Notes: generated from the letters alone by a model not told the origin. DNA of 64,000 bases from JAPOXR01 sp964291445 (GCA_964291445.2 OZ219862.1:496001-560000); one strand, 5' to 3'. Counted from the stretch's first letter, positions 26,389-34,894 are shown. Numbers and translations are program-made.

Positions 26389-27526
26389 CCCGCATTCTGC
26401 CCCAGTTCAACTGAACCCTGTTCCGGAAGAGCTGAAGGGCGCCACCTTGAAGACAGGACGGCCAGCCGTCATCGGTTCGGCCCTGTCACTCGTCATGATC
26501 CTGGTGCTGGCCGCCTGCAATTTCGACATGCGCGGCGAGCCGGTGACCAGGCCATACGCCGATGCAACGCCGCAAGGCGGCGCGGCCTCGCCGACGAGCA
26601 CCCGCAGCGTCGATGCCACGACGGCCCGCTTTGTCGAGGCCATGCCGGGCGAGACCATCCGGGCGATTGCCCAGCGACTGCAGATCGACCCGGATCTCCT
26701 GGCACGGACCAACTCCATTGATCCCGACCAGCCGCTGACTACAGGCCGGATTGTCATCCTCCCCCGGTCGACCGCGGCCAGCCCGTCCGGCAATATCGCC
26801 GAGCTGGCGGAGTCGGCGATCGAGGCCGCGGAATCGGAAACGGGCGGCATCGGTGCCACCGGCAATACCCGGCAACACGTGGTGCGTGAGGGCGATACCC
26901 TTCCCGGCCTTGCCCGGTTCTACGGCGTCACCGAATCGGAGATCGCCGCTGCCAACAATCTCGTCGGTTTGCCCGAGTTGCAGGTGGGGCAGATTCTCTC
27001 GATCCCGGCGCCGTCAGTGACGATTGCGCCGTCGAAGCCGCTGCAGGCGGTGACCGTGGTCGAAGAGGAATTGCCGGCGCCGCCAAGCGCCGACGACCCA
27101 TTGCCCGAGACGCAGGAAGTGGCCGAACTTCCCGAATCTCCCGAGATGCGGACCCAGCGTTCCCGGTCTACGGAGAGCGCGTTCATGATGCCGGTATCCG
27201 GTGAGATCACCCGACCCTATACCGGAAGGGGCGGATATGAGGGTATTCGCATCGCTGCACCGGAAGGAACGGAGGTCCATGCGGCCGGTGACGGCGAGGT
27301 TGCCCTGGTCTCGCGCAACCCGGACGGCACCTCGGTCCTGCTGATCAGGCATGACAACAACGTCTTCACGGTCTACGCCGATTTGACCGGAATCGATCTC
27401 CAGACCGGCACCACCGTGTCCAGGGGCCAACCCATCGGCAAGATTCCCGGCGGCGACAAGCAGTTCCTGCATTTCGAATTGCGGCTCGGCACGGAAAGCA
27501 CCGATCCGGTCCCGTACCTGTCATGA
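26381..27526 (+). CDS. NlpD-like lipoprotein: LysM plus degenerate M23 (LytM) domain
   Basis: An envelope protein of 381 aa. The lipobox LVLAAC is preceded by a long ~45-residue leader. Two LysM modules follow (about residues 85-125 and 165-205), then a C-terminal LytM domain. The zinc ligands of active M23 peptidases are missing: the HxxxxD loop reads YEGIRIAAP, the YAH motif is YAD, and HxH is FLHFE. NlpD and EnvC have the same loss and act by activating N-acetylmuramoyl-L-alanine amidases during cell separation, so that role is inferred. The ATG has a strong AGAAGGAG. Confidence 0.88.
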   Translation: MSDPHSAPVQLNPVPEELKGATLKTGRPAVIGSALSLVMILVLAACNFDMRGEPVTRPYADATPQGGAASPTSTRSVDATTARFVEAMPGETIRAIAQRLQIDPDLLARTNSIDPDQPLTTGRIVILPRSTAASPSGNIAELAESAIEAAESETGGIGATGNTRQHVVREGDTLPGLARFYGVTESEIAAANNLVGLPELQVGQILSIPAPSVTIAPSKPLQAVTVVEEELPAPPSADDPLPETQEVAELPESPEMRTQRSRSTESAFMMPVSGEITRPYTGRGGYEGIRIAAPEGTEVHAAGDGEVALVSRNPDGTSVLLIRHDNNVFTVYADLTGIDLQTGTTVSRGQPIGKIPGGDKQFLHFELRLGTESTDPVPYLS

Positions 27527-27563
27527 CACCCGCCGGCACCGACCCGAAAACGGGAACAGCCTG

Positions 27564-28313
27564 ATGGCAGGCGCCGGCGTGGCCGTCATCACCGGGGCTG
27601 GCACCGGGGTCGGCCGGGCGGCGGCGCTGGCGCTAGGCCAGGCCGGTTATTCGCTGGTGCTGGCTGGACGGCGTCAGGAGCCGCTGGCCTCGACCGCGTC
27701 GGCGGCGCTGCCGGCCGAATCGGTTGTGGTTCCCACCGATGTGGCCGACGCGGCGTCGGTCGAGACGCTGTTTGCCGTGACCGTGGAGAGATTCGGACGC
27801 ATTGATGTCCTGTTCAACAATGCAGGCATATTCGTGCCGGCGGTCGATTTCGACCAACTCGAGGTCAAGGATTGGCGCCAATGCGTGGATATCAACCTGA
27901 CCGGGTCATTCCTCTGCGCAAGGAAAGCCTTCCGGATCATGCGCAACCAGACCCCGCAAGGCGGCCGCATCATCAACAATGGATCGGTTTCCGCCCACGC
28001 CCCACGGCCGAACAGCGCTGCCTACACCGCGACCAAGCATGCCATTACCGGGCTGACCAAATCCCTCTCCCTTGACGGCAGGCCCCATCGCATCTGCTGC
28101 AGCCAGCTGGATATCGGCAATGCCGGCACCGAAATGGCGGCAAAATTTCCACTTGGGGTCCGGCAGGCATCGGGCGACATCAGGCCGGAGCCGGTATTCG
28201 ATGTCGCCCATTGCGGCGAGGCCGTTGCCTACATGGCCGGCCTGCCGCTGGAGACCAACATCCAGTTCATGACCATCATGGCCTCCACCATGCCCTATAT
28301 CGGGCGCGGCTGA
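27564..28313 (+). CDS. SDR family NAD(P)-dependent oxidoreductase
   Basis: A canonical 249-aa short-chain dehydrogenase. The cofactor motif is TGAGTGVGRA, NNAG occurs at about residue 88, and the catalytic set is the serine of NNGSVSAH with Y and K of YTATK. The C-terminal part (DVAHCGEAVAYMAGLPLETN...FMTIMASTMPYIGRG) is shared by a common proteobacterial SDR subgroup of unknown substrate. It follows the NlpD-like gene by 37 bp and is probably read through from it. It is not part of the usual surE-pcm cluster. Confidence 0.88.
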   Translation: MAGAGVAVITGAGTGVGRAAALALGQAGYSLVLAGRRQEPLASTASAALPAESVVVPTDVADAASVETLFAVTVERFGRIDVLFNNAGIFVPAVDFDQLEVKDWRQCVDINLTGSFLCARKAFRIMRNQTPQGGRIINNGSVSAHAPRPNSAAYTATKHAITGLTKSLSLDGRPHRICCSQLDIGNAGTEMAAKFPLGVRQASGDIRPEPVFDVAHCGEAVAYMAGLPLETNIQFMTIMASTMPYIGRG

Positions 28314-28319
28314 CGGGGC

Positions 28320-29165
28320 TCAGCCTTCCGGCCTGCTGCCGGCCAGGTGAAGGAAGTATTGCCAGGCAACCCGGCCCGAACGGGCACCCCGTGTCTGCTG
28401 CCACTCGATGGCGCCGCCGACCAGCTCATCACCTGTCACCTCGAGCCCGGCATGGGCGCAGTATCTCCTGACCATTTCCAGGTATTCGGATTGCGAACAG
28501 GGGTGGAAGCCAAGCCAGAGCCCGAACCTGTCGGATAGCGAGATCTTCTCATCGGCCGCCTCGGATGGGTTGATGGCGGTCGAGCGTTCATTCTCAATCA
28601 TGTCCCGCGGCATGAGATGGCGCCGGTTGGATGTTGCATAGAGGACAACATTGCCGGGGCGCCCCTCGACGCCACCATCCAGCACGGTCTTGAGGGATTT
28701 GTAGTGGAAATCGTCATAGGAAAACGACAGATCATCACAAAACAGGATGAACCGTGCCGAGGATGACCGCAGGATGCCGAGCAGTGCCGACAGCGAGGAG
28801 ATGTCCTCGCGCTGGATCTCCACCAGCTTGATGCCCTCGGTCTGGCTGGAAGTCCTGGCATGAACGGCCTTGACCAGCGACGATTTTCCCATCCCGCGTG
28901 CGCCCCAAAGCAAGGCGTTGTTGGCGACCCGGCCGTCGGCAAAATTGCGGGTGTTTTCCATCAGTATCGATTTGGCCCGATCGATGCCGACCAGCAATGA
29001 CAGGTCGACCCGGTTGACCTCGGTCACCGGATCAAGCCGTCCGGGGACAGACCGCCAGGCAAAGACATCGGCCGCCGACAGGTCAGGCTCCGGCCCCGGC
29101 GAAGGGCTGATCCGCTCGAGCGCCTCGGCAATCCGCCGCAGCTGATCGTCATCCTCCACCGTCAA
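28320..29165 (-). CDS. DUF815 family AAA ATP-binding protein
   Basis: A 281-aa cytoplasmic P-loop protein of the DUF815 family. Walker A is GARGMGKSS at about residue 88, Walker B is FILFCDDLSF at about 138, and the sensor-like strand VVLYATSNRRH follows. The family is widespread in alphaproteobacteria next to tat and sec genes, but its function is not established. The start is TTG overlapping the tatC stop (TTGA), so it is made together with TatC. Confidence 0.88.
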   Translation of the reverse strand: MTVEDDDQLRRIAEALERISPSPGPEPDLSAADVFAWRSVPGRLDPVTEVNRVDLSLLVGIDRAKSILMENTRNFADGRVANNALLWGARGMGKSSLVKAVHARTSSQTEGIKLVEIQREDISSLSALLGILRSSSARFILFCDDLSFSYDDFHYKSLKTVLDGGVEGRPGNVVLYATSNRRHLMPRDMIENERSTAINPSEAADEKISLSDRFGLWLGFHPCSQSEYLEMVRRYCAHAGLEVTGDELVGGAIEWQQTRGARSGRVAWQYFLHLAGSRPEG

Positions 29166-30061
29166 CCGGCCTCCTCGCCGGCATCCTTCTCCTTTTTTGA
29201 CTGGTCGTCATTCCCGGGATCGTCATCGGACCAGTCATCGGGGTCGAGACCCATCTCCTTCAGCCTCCGGTTGCGCCGCCGCTCCACGCCCCGCACCAGC
29301 CAGATGGAGATCTCATAGAGACCGTAGACAACCACGAACAGGATGGCCTGGGTGATGACATCGGGCGGGGTGACCAGCGCCGCCACCACCAGGATCCCGA
29401 CCACGGCGTATTTTCGCACCTGGCCGAGCCCCTTCGCCGAGACCAGGCCAGCCTTGCCCATCAGTGTCAGCAGCACCGGCAGCTGGAAACACAGCCCGAA
29501 GGCCAGAATGAACTTGATGGTCAGTGACAGGTATTCGGCCACGGAACCCTGGAAGGTGATGCCGGCATCGCTGGCAAATGCCTCGATCGAGCCGCTCTCG
29601 GCCACCTCGGACATCTGCTGGAAACCGAGAAAGAAATCGAAGGCCAGTGGAATGACGATGTAGAAGGCAAAGGTTGCGCCGAGCATGAACATGACCGGGG
29701 ACGCAACCAGGAATGGCAGGAACGCGTTCTTTTCGTCGCGGTAGAGGCCGGGAGCGACGAATCGCCAGAGCTGGTGCCCGATGACCGGAAAGGAAAGCAC
29801 CAGGCCGCCGAGCAGCGAGATCTTGATGGCGACGAAGAAGCCTTCCTGCAGCTTGATGAGGATGAGGCTGCAATCCTGGTTGCGCAAATCCAGCGCCTGG
29901 CAGATCGGCTGCGTCAGGAAATTGAAGGCCGGGTTCCAGAAATAGAACGAGATGACCATGCCGATGAGGAATGCGATCACCGACCTGATAAGTCTCGATC
30001 GCAATTCGGTCAGATGCTCGATCAGCGGAGCCTTGGAATTCTCGACGTCGTCAGAACTCAT
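29162..30061 (-). CDS. tatC: Sec-independent protein translocase TatC
   Basis: Core receptor of the twin-arginine pathway, which exports folded proteins. The 299-aa protein has six membrane helices, the N-terminal PLIEHLTELRSRLIRS motif and the conserved F/P-containing loop after helix 2 (LSFPVIGHQLWRFVAPGLYRDEK). A charged tail rich in D and K extends the C-terminus. The ATG overlaps the end of the original tatB frame as ATGA, although tatB now stops earlier. Confidence 0.97.
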   Translation of the reverse strand: MSSDDVENSKAPLIEHLTELRSRLIRSVIAFLIGMVISFYFWNPAFNFLTQPICQALDLRNQDCSLILIKLQEGFFVAIKISLLGGLVLSFPVIGHQLWRFVAPGLYRDEKNAFLPFLVASPVMFMLGATFAFYIVIPLAFDFFLGFQQMSEVAESGSIEAFASDAGITFQGSVAEYLSLTIKFILAFGLCFQLPVLLTLMGKAGLVSAKGLGQVRKYAVVGILVVAALVTPPDVITQAILFVVVYGLYEISIWLVRGVERRRNRRLKEMGLDPDDWSDDDPGNDDQSKKEKDAGEEAG

Positions 30062-30192
30062 TCGGAACCTGCAGCAACGGTGCTTCCCGCTCCCTTCTCC
30101 GGCTTGCGGTCATCCGCAGGCAGTTCCTGTGCGCCGGTCGCCGCCCCGCCCACAGTCGAACCGGCCTCGGCGTCAGCAGCCTCAGCGGGCCT
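30058..30192 (-). pseudogene. Untranslated former tail of tatB
   Basis: After the tatB TGA (30195-30193), the same frame stays open for 44 codons. It reads Ala/Glu/Gly/Pro-rich sequence of the same character as the TatB tail, and ends in a TGA that overlaps the tatC ATG by the usual ATGA. This is best explained as the original C-terminus cut off by a nonsense change. The tail of TatB is dispensable in studied species. Confidence 0.7.
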
Positions 30193-30618
30193 TCAGTCAG
30201 CGGCTTTGCCGGATGTGGTTGCAGCGGCAGTTCCGGATGCGTCAGCGGCTTTGCCGGATGTGGTTGCAGCGGCAGTTCCGGATGCAGCGGCGGTGGCTCC
30301 GCCCTTCTCATCCTCGTCTGCGGCCAACGCATCAAGCCCGGATTTCCATCCGCCCTTGAACTTCCTGGTGGCGTCCTGGACCGAATCGAGCCCGAGCCGC
30401 TTTGCCGATGTCATGTCACGCAGATCCGAGGCAACATCCTTGACCCCGGTCTCGTCGGCGGCGGTCTCGATGGCCTTCTGGAACTCGCGGGCCATGGACC
30501 GCATCCGGGCGGTGGCCTTGCCGAGCGTCCGGAACATTCCGGGCAAATCCTTCGGACCGACAACGATCAGCGCCACGACACCGATTAGAAGCAGTTCGGT
30601 CCAGCCGATATCAAGCAT
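30193..30618 (-). CDS. tatB: Sec-independent protein translocase TatB
   Basis: Twin-arginine pathway subunit that receives substrates together with TatC. The 141-aa protein has the TatB opening MLDIGWTELLLIGVVALIVVG, the conserved glutamate in the membrane helix, and the amphipathic helix PKDLPGMFRTLGKATARMR. The C-terminus consists of two copies of a 15-residue Ala/Thr repeat. An in-frame TGA ends it 44 codons before the expected overlap with tatC. The functional N-terminal half is intact. Confidence 0.92.
   Translation of the reverse strand: MLDIGWTELLLIGVVALIVVGPKDLPGMFRTLGKATARMRSMAREFQKAIETAADETGVKDVASDLRDMTSAKRLGLDSVQDATRKFKGGWKSGLDALAADEDEKGGATAAASGTAAATTSGKAADASGTAAATTSGKAAD
30196..30285. 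repeat. 45-bp tandem repeat in tatB tail
   Basis: Two copies (30196-30240 and 30241-30285, the second with a slightly changed end) encode ASGTAAATTSGKAAD twice. A low-complexity tail of this kind expands and contracts easily by slippage. Confidence 0.8.
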
Positions 30619-30636
30619 GTCGTGTCTTCAGGGTCG

Positions 30637-30852
30637 TCAGCTGCGGGTTTTTTCGGATTCCGGGGTCACATCTCGCGCCTCTTCGGCGGCCGCTTCCTCG
30701 ATTTCCCGCTTGCCTTCGTTCATGCCACGCTTGAAGGAGGTTATCCCCTTGCCGACCTCACCCATCATCGAGGCAATCTTGCCGCGCCCGAAAAGGACCA
30801 GCACCACCACCACGATCAACAGCAGGCCAGGCAGACCAATATTGTTCAACAT
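30637..30852 (-). CDS. tatA: Sec-independent protein translocase TatA
   Basis: Pore-forming subunit of the twin-arginine pathway. The 71-aa product begins MLNNIGLPGLLLIVVVVLVLFGRGKI, with the FGRGKI hinge, followed by the amphipathic helix ASMMGEVGKGITSFKRG and a charged tail. A good ribosome site (AGGAGA) precedes this ATG; the longer open frame upstream is not family-like. It heads the tatA-tatB-tatC-DUF815 unit. Confidence 0.95.
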   Translation of the reverse strand: MLNNIGLPGLLLIVVVVLVLFGRGKIASMMGEVGKGITSFKRGMNEGKREIEEAAAEEARDVTPESEKTRS

Positions 30853-30967
30853 CCTGTTTCTCCTATCCGCCGGCATGGCCGCGCGCGGCCAGGTGCCGGG
30901 AAGACCCGGGCAATGACATAATGCCTGAGTCCCGCAATTGGAAGGTGACACATTATCGGAACCCGGT

Positions 30968-32194
30968 CTAGCGACCGATTGATTCCCCCTGCCGCACGGC
31001 GCCGGATTGCGGCCAGGGCGTTGCCCCGGTGGCCACGGACCGGCCCGACACCGCTTTCCCAACTTGGCTGTACGGGCTGGCAACCCTGCTCTGGACACTG
31101 CACGGAAACAGGAAATGCCGATCCCGGCGAATGCTGAGCCAGAGAGGCCTGCCCGGCCTCGGCAGGAATACCGACGGCACCATTGCCTTCAGCACCGACT
31201 CATCGAACTCCATGCGAAACTCGACCAGGCTGGAATTGCCCATGTAGCGGGCCCGTTCGACCACCCCGCGGGCGGCCACGCCGTCGGTTTCGGTCGGAAC
31301 CGGCCCCCTGCCATCTCGATCAAAATCGATCCGCATGTGCTGGGGCCTGATCATGATCTCGACATCGGCGCCGTCGACCAGACCTGGAGCCGGAAACCGG
31401 CCGAACGGCGTATCGACCGACCCGGAACGGACGACGCCGTGGATGAGATTGAGCTCGGAAAAGAATGCCGCCGCCTCACGGTCGACCGGGTCGTTATAGA
31501 CCTGGTACGGCGTGCCGACCTGCACGATCCCTCCCTTCCGCATCAGTGCAATCCGGTCGCCGGTATGCATCGCCTCCACCGGCTCGTGCGTCACCAGCAC
31601 CACGGCTGCCTCCTCCTTCAGCAGCGACAGCGACTCGTCGCGGATTTCGTCCCGCAATCGATTATCCAGGTTGGAGAACGGCTCGTCCATCAGCATGATT
31701 TTCGGTCGCGGCGCCAGCGCCCTCGCCAGCGCCACCCGCTGCTGCTCGCCACCGGAGAGTTCGTGCGGATAGCGATCACGGGTTGCGGTCAGCCGGACCT
31801 TGCGCAGCAACTCCTCGATCCTCCTGGCGCGGGCGGTGCCGCGGGATGTCAGGCCGAAGGCGATATTTTCGGCAACGGTGATATGCGGAAACAGGGCAAA
31901 ATCCTGGAACAGGAAGCCGATCGAACGGTCTTCCGGGGGCCGGTGGCGATGATGGTCGGAAACGGTCTCGCCATCGATGCAGATCGAGCCGGATTGCTGC
32001 CGATCGATCCCCGATATGACGCGCAGTGTTGTCGATTTTCCGCATCCGGATGGGCCAAGCAGGCAGACCACCTCTCCCTGCATGACCGAAAATGACACGT
32101 CAGAAAGCACCTCGGTCCGGCCGAAACTTCGGGACACGCCCTGCACATTCAGTCGCGGGGTCTCTGAAATCACTGAATCGCCACCATTGGCCAA
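30968..32194 (-). CDS. Fe3+-type ABC transporter ATP-binding protein
   Basis: A 408-aa importer ATPase of the FbpC/PotA type. Motifs are Walker A GPSGCGKST, signature LSGGEQQRVALARAL, Walker B IMLMDEP and H-loop VLVTHE. A TOBE-like region follows (IRPQHMRIDFDRDG), and the C-terminal ~50 residues are poorly conserved. The start is TTG at 32194 with a weak ribosome site; a GTG seven codons inside is an alternative. No permease or binding-protein gene is adjacent, so the substrate (iron or another small solute) is uncertain. Confidence 0.87.
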   Translation of the reverse strand: MANGGDSVISETPRLNVQGVSRSFGRTEVLSDVSFSVMQGEVVCLLGPSGCGKSTTLRVISGIDRQQSGSICIDGETVSDHHRHRPPEDRSIGFLFQDFALFPHITVAENIAFGLTSRGTARARRIEELLRKVRLTATRDRYPHELSGGEQQRVALARALAPRPKIMLMDEPFSNLDNRLRDEIRDESLSLLKEEAAVVLVTHEPVEAMHTGDRIALMRKGGIVQVGTPYQVYNDPVDREAAAFFSELNLIHGVVRSGSVDTPFGRFPAPGLVDGADVEIMIRPQHMRIDFDRDGRGPVPTETDGVAARGVVERARYMGNSSLVEFRMEFDESVLKAMVPSVFLPRPGRPLWLSIRRDRHFLFPCSVQSRVASPYSQVGKAVSGRSVATGATPWPQSGAVRQGESIGR

Positions 32195-32309
32195 TACCTG
32201 ACCATTTTAATAAGCTATTTCACCTCGAGTTCAAGCAGGCACCGCGACCGGCCATGGCACGCATGCCGATCCTGCCCGGATGAACCGGGCAGGCAACCGT
32301 CCGGCATTT

Positions 32310-33089
32310 TCACATGGTCAGGCTCGTGGAGCCGCCGTCGAGAAGGATGTTCTGGCCAACGATAAATCCGGCATGGGTTGAACAGAGGAACGCGCACATG
32401 GCACCGAATTCCGCCGCGGTTCCGTAGCGCCCGACTGGAATGGACTTCTCGCGCCTTGCCCTGATTTCCTCCTGCGAGCACCCTTCGGCCCGGGCTGCAT
32501 TCCGATCGAGAGAATCGGCGCGGCTGGTGTCATGGATTCCCGGAAGCAGGTTGTTGATGGTCACGCCGTGGCTGGCAACCTGCCGCGATGTTCCGGCGAC
32601 ATAGCCGGTGAGCCCGGTCCTGGCGCTGTTGGACAGCCCGAGCACACCGATCGGCGCCCGCACTGCCATCGAGGTGATATTGACGATACGCCCCCAGCCA
32701 TTGTCGATCATGCCGGGAAGAACCCGTTTCATGAGATCGATCGGTGCCAGCATGTTGGCATCGAGCGCGGCAATGAAGTCGCCGCGATCCCAGTCGCTCC
32801 ACAGGCCTGGCGGCGGACCACCGGCATTGGTCACCAGGATCTCCGGCGGCGGCCCGGCCGTCAGCAGGCTGTCCCGGCCCTCCTCGGTTGCAACATCCCC
32901 GCTGACGGCAATCACCTCGACTGCGAAACGCCGACGGATCGACGCTGCCGTCTTCTCCAGCTCCTCCGCACCCCTAGCACCGATGACCAAATTTGCTCCG
33001 GCCTCCGCCAGCGATTCAGCACAGCCCCGACCAAGACCCCTGGATGCGGCGCTGACCACCGCCCATTTGCCTGCGATTCCATAATCCAT
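32310..33089 (-). CDS. SDR family protein lacking the usual YxxxK pair
   Basis: A 259-aa Rossmann-fold oxidoreductase. The cofactor motif is SAASRGLGRG, the post-strand-4 motif is TNAGGPPPG, and the end GQNILLDGGSTSLTM is FabG-like. The catalytic YxxxK is replaced by a LGLSNSARTGLTG segment, so the tyrosine and lysine are absent. Similar sequences form a known SDR subgroup annotated loosely as 3-oxoacyl-ACP reductase-like. The ATG at 33089 is chosen for its GGAGAGG. Confidence 0.82.
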   Translation of the reverse strand: MDYGIAGKWAVVSAASRGLGRGCAESLAEAGANLVIGARGAEELEKTAASIRRRFAVEVIAVSGDVATEEGRDSLLTAGPPPEILVTNAGGPPPGLWSDWDRGDFIAALDANMLAPIDLMKRVLPGMIDNGWGRIVNITSMAVRAPIGVLGLSNSARTGLTGYVAGTSRQVASHGVTINNLLPGIHDTSRADSLDRNAARAEGCSQEEIRARREKSIPVGRYGTAAEFGAMCAFLCSTHAGFIVGQNILLDGGSTSLTM

Positions 33090-33417
33090 GTCACCTCTCC
33101 GAGTTTGTCTACGGCCCGCCGGAGCTTCACCAGATCGAACCACACGGCACCGGCAACGCCTGCATAGCGTGATCCCGTGAAAATCGGAACATCCCGGCGG
33201 CGGAAATCTGCATCACCCCGTGCCGCCCGGCGACGCCGCCAGGGCATGCGCACCGACTCCGTCTCCCCGACCTGGAAGGCGGCATGCAGATCCGGGCATG
33301 AATTCCTGCCGAACTGGGAAATTTGCAACACCATTCGACAGAGTTGCAATACCGTCAGGTTTTGATGGTGTTGCAGAAATTTACTGTATATGTGGAGCCG
33401 ACGCATGTAGTTGAGTC
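33090..33417. other. Divergent intergenic region between SDR and DEAD-box helicase
   Basis: This 328-bp stretch carries no credible gene. Its right end becomes strongly AT-rich and contains a long inverted repeat (33319-33382) followed by a TATATG-like sequence, presumably the helicase promoter or leader. Confidence 0.6.
33319..33382 (+). promoter_or_regulatory. Long stem-loop upstream of DEAD-box helicase gene
   Basis: The left arm AAATTTGCAACACCAT (33319-33334) pairs with ATGGTGTTGCAGAAATTT (33365-33382). An 11-bp stem (TGCAACACCAT) is perfect, and a further AT-rich part pairs after a two-base bulge. The loop is 30 nt. It ends 36 bp before the helicase ATG. It may be an operator or an RNA structure on which the helicase acts to autoregulate. 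Confidence 0.55.
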
Positions 33418-34866
33418 ATGACTGACCATACAGAACCCGATAATTCCCAAGACATTACCTTTCTTGACCTGGGGCTGGACCAAGCTCTCGTAGACGCAGT
33501 CAGCAGGGCGGGGTATTCGTCTCCGACGGAAATCCAGCAACAGGCCATTCCGCCGGCCATGTCCGGCAAGGATGTGCTTGGCATTGCCCAGACCGGAACC
33601 GGAAAGACGGCATCATTCGTGCTGCCGATGATCTCGGCGCTGAGTTCGGGCAGAACCAGGGCGCGCATGCCCCGTTCGCTGGTGTTGACCCCGACCAGGG
33701 AACTGGCAAGCCAGGTAGCCGACAGTTTCGAGACCTACTCGGTCAATTCCACTCTCCGCATGGGATTGCTGATCGGCGGGGTATCGTTCAAGGAACAGCT
33801 GCTGAAGATTGACGGCGGCGTCGATGTGCTGATTGCCACCCCCGGAAGGTTGCTGGATCATTTCGAGCGGGGACGACTGCTCTTGTCCGGCGTGAGCATC
33901 CTCGTGGTCGACGAGGCCGACCGGATGCTGGACATGGGATTCATTCCCGACCTGGAACGGATATTCCGGCTGATACCGCCGCCCCGGCAAACGCTTTTCT
34001 TTTCGGCCACCATGCCGACCGAGATTGAACGCATCATTCATGCCAACCTGTCAAGCCCGGTCCGGGTTGAAGTGACCAGGCGCTCGACGGTGTCCAGCGA
34101 CATCGACCAGCTGTTCCTGATGGTCAAACCGAGCAGGAAATCGATGGCCTTCAAGGAAAAACGGGCCGTGCTTCGGACGAAGCTGGCCGAGCTCGACAGT
34201 GAAATCTCCAATGCCCTCATCTTCTGCAATCGCAAATCCGATGTCGACATTCTTCAGAAGTCGATGCGGGTCCACAAGATCGACAGCGATGCGCTGCATG
34301 GCGATCTGGACCAGCGAATCCGGACCGACGTGCTGGACCGGTTCAAGAATGGCAAGATCCGCTACCTGATTGCCTCGGATGTCGCCGCACGCGGCCTCGA
34401 CATGTCGGTCGTCAGTCACGTGGTCAATTTTGACGTGCCGACGCATCCGGAAGACTACGTCCATCGCATCGGCAGGACCGGCCGGGCCGGCAGAACCGGA
34501 CGGGCGATCACCATCGGCGTCCCAGCCGACGAGAAATACCTCCAGGCCATCGAGAAGCTGATCGGGAGCGAGGTCACCCGCGAGAAGGCTGGCGTCACGG
34601 ATGTGCCCCGGGATGAACGCTCCGGACCCAGGAAATCGCCGCGCCGGGATCAACCGGGCCAAGAGGCGCGGTCCGGGCCAGGGAAACGGCGCCGGGAAGA
34701 TGGCGACACCCGCCGGCGCCGTCCGGAACAGAAGAAGGCTCCGCCCACGCCCGCTCTCGAGCCGGCAAAAGAGCCCGCCGGCGCCGTCGGCATGGGCAGC
34801 CACGTCCCCGACTTCATGACCTGGCGAATATCCGACCGCTCACCAACACTCGCCACCGACTCCTGA
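33418..34866 (+). CDS. DEAD-box RNA helicase (RhlE-like)
   Basis: ATP-dependent RNA helicase of 482 aa. Core motifs in order are the Q motif (YSSPTEIQQQAI), motif I AQTGTGKT, Ia PTRELASQV, Ib TPGRLLDH, II VDEADRMLDMGF, III SAT, V AARGLDM and VI HRIGRTGRAGR. A basic, proline-rich tail of about 110 residues (RKSPRRDQPG, KRRREDGDTRRRR) probably binds RNA. Such helicases work in ribosome assembly, mRNA decay or cold response. The ATG has only a weak ribosome site; an unusual stem-loop lies upstream. Confidence 0.95.
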   Translation: MTDHTEPDNSQDITFLDLGLDQALVDAVSRAGYSSPTEIQQQAIPPAMSGKDVLGIAQTGTGKTASFVLPMISALSSGRTRARMPRSLVLTPTRELASQVADSFETYSVNSTLRMGLLIGGVSFKEQLLKIDGGVDVLIATPGRLLDHFERGRLLLSGVSILVVDEADRMLDMGFIPDLERIFRLIPPPRQTLFFSATMPTEIERIIHANLSSPVRVEVTRRSTVSSDIDQLFLMVKPSRKSMAFKEKRAVLRTKLAELDSEISNALIFCNRKSDVDILQKSMRVHKIDSDALHGDLDQRIRTDVLDRFKNGKIRYLIASDVAARGLDMSVVSHVVNFDVPTHPEDYVHRIGRTGRAGRTGRAITIGVPADEKYLQAIEKLIGSEVTREKAGVTDVPRDERSGPRKSPRRDQPGQEARSGPGKRRREDGDTRRRRPEQKKAPPTPALEPAKEPAGAVGMGSHVPDFMTWRISDRSPTLATDS

Positions 34867-34873
34867 TCCAGCC

Positions 34874-34894
34874 TCACTGACCGTCCCTCAGTGA
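34874..34894 (+). terminator. Hairpin after DEAD-box helicase gene
   Basis: TCACTGA (34874-34880) and TCAGTGA (34888-34894) form a seven-pair stem with a seven-base loop, eight bases after the helicase stop. No T-run follows, so its role in termination is uncertain. Confidence 0.4.

Noticed and set aside
30193..30618. tatB as a pseudogene
   Set aside because: The membrane helix and amphipathic helix needed for function are intact; only the dispensable tail is cut.
33177..33414. Short frames in the SDR-helicase gap
   Set aside because: They are Arg/Pro-rich, overlap the inverted repeat and lack ribosome sites.
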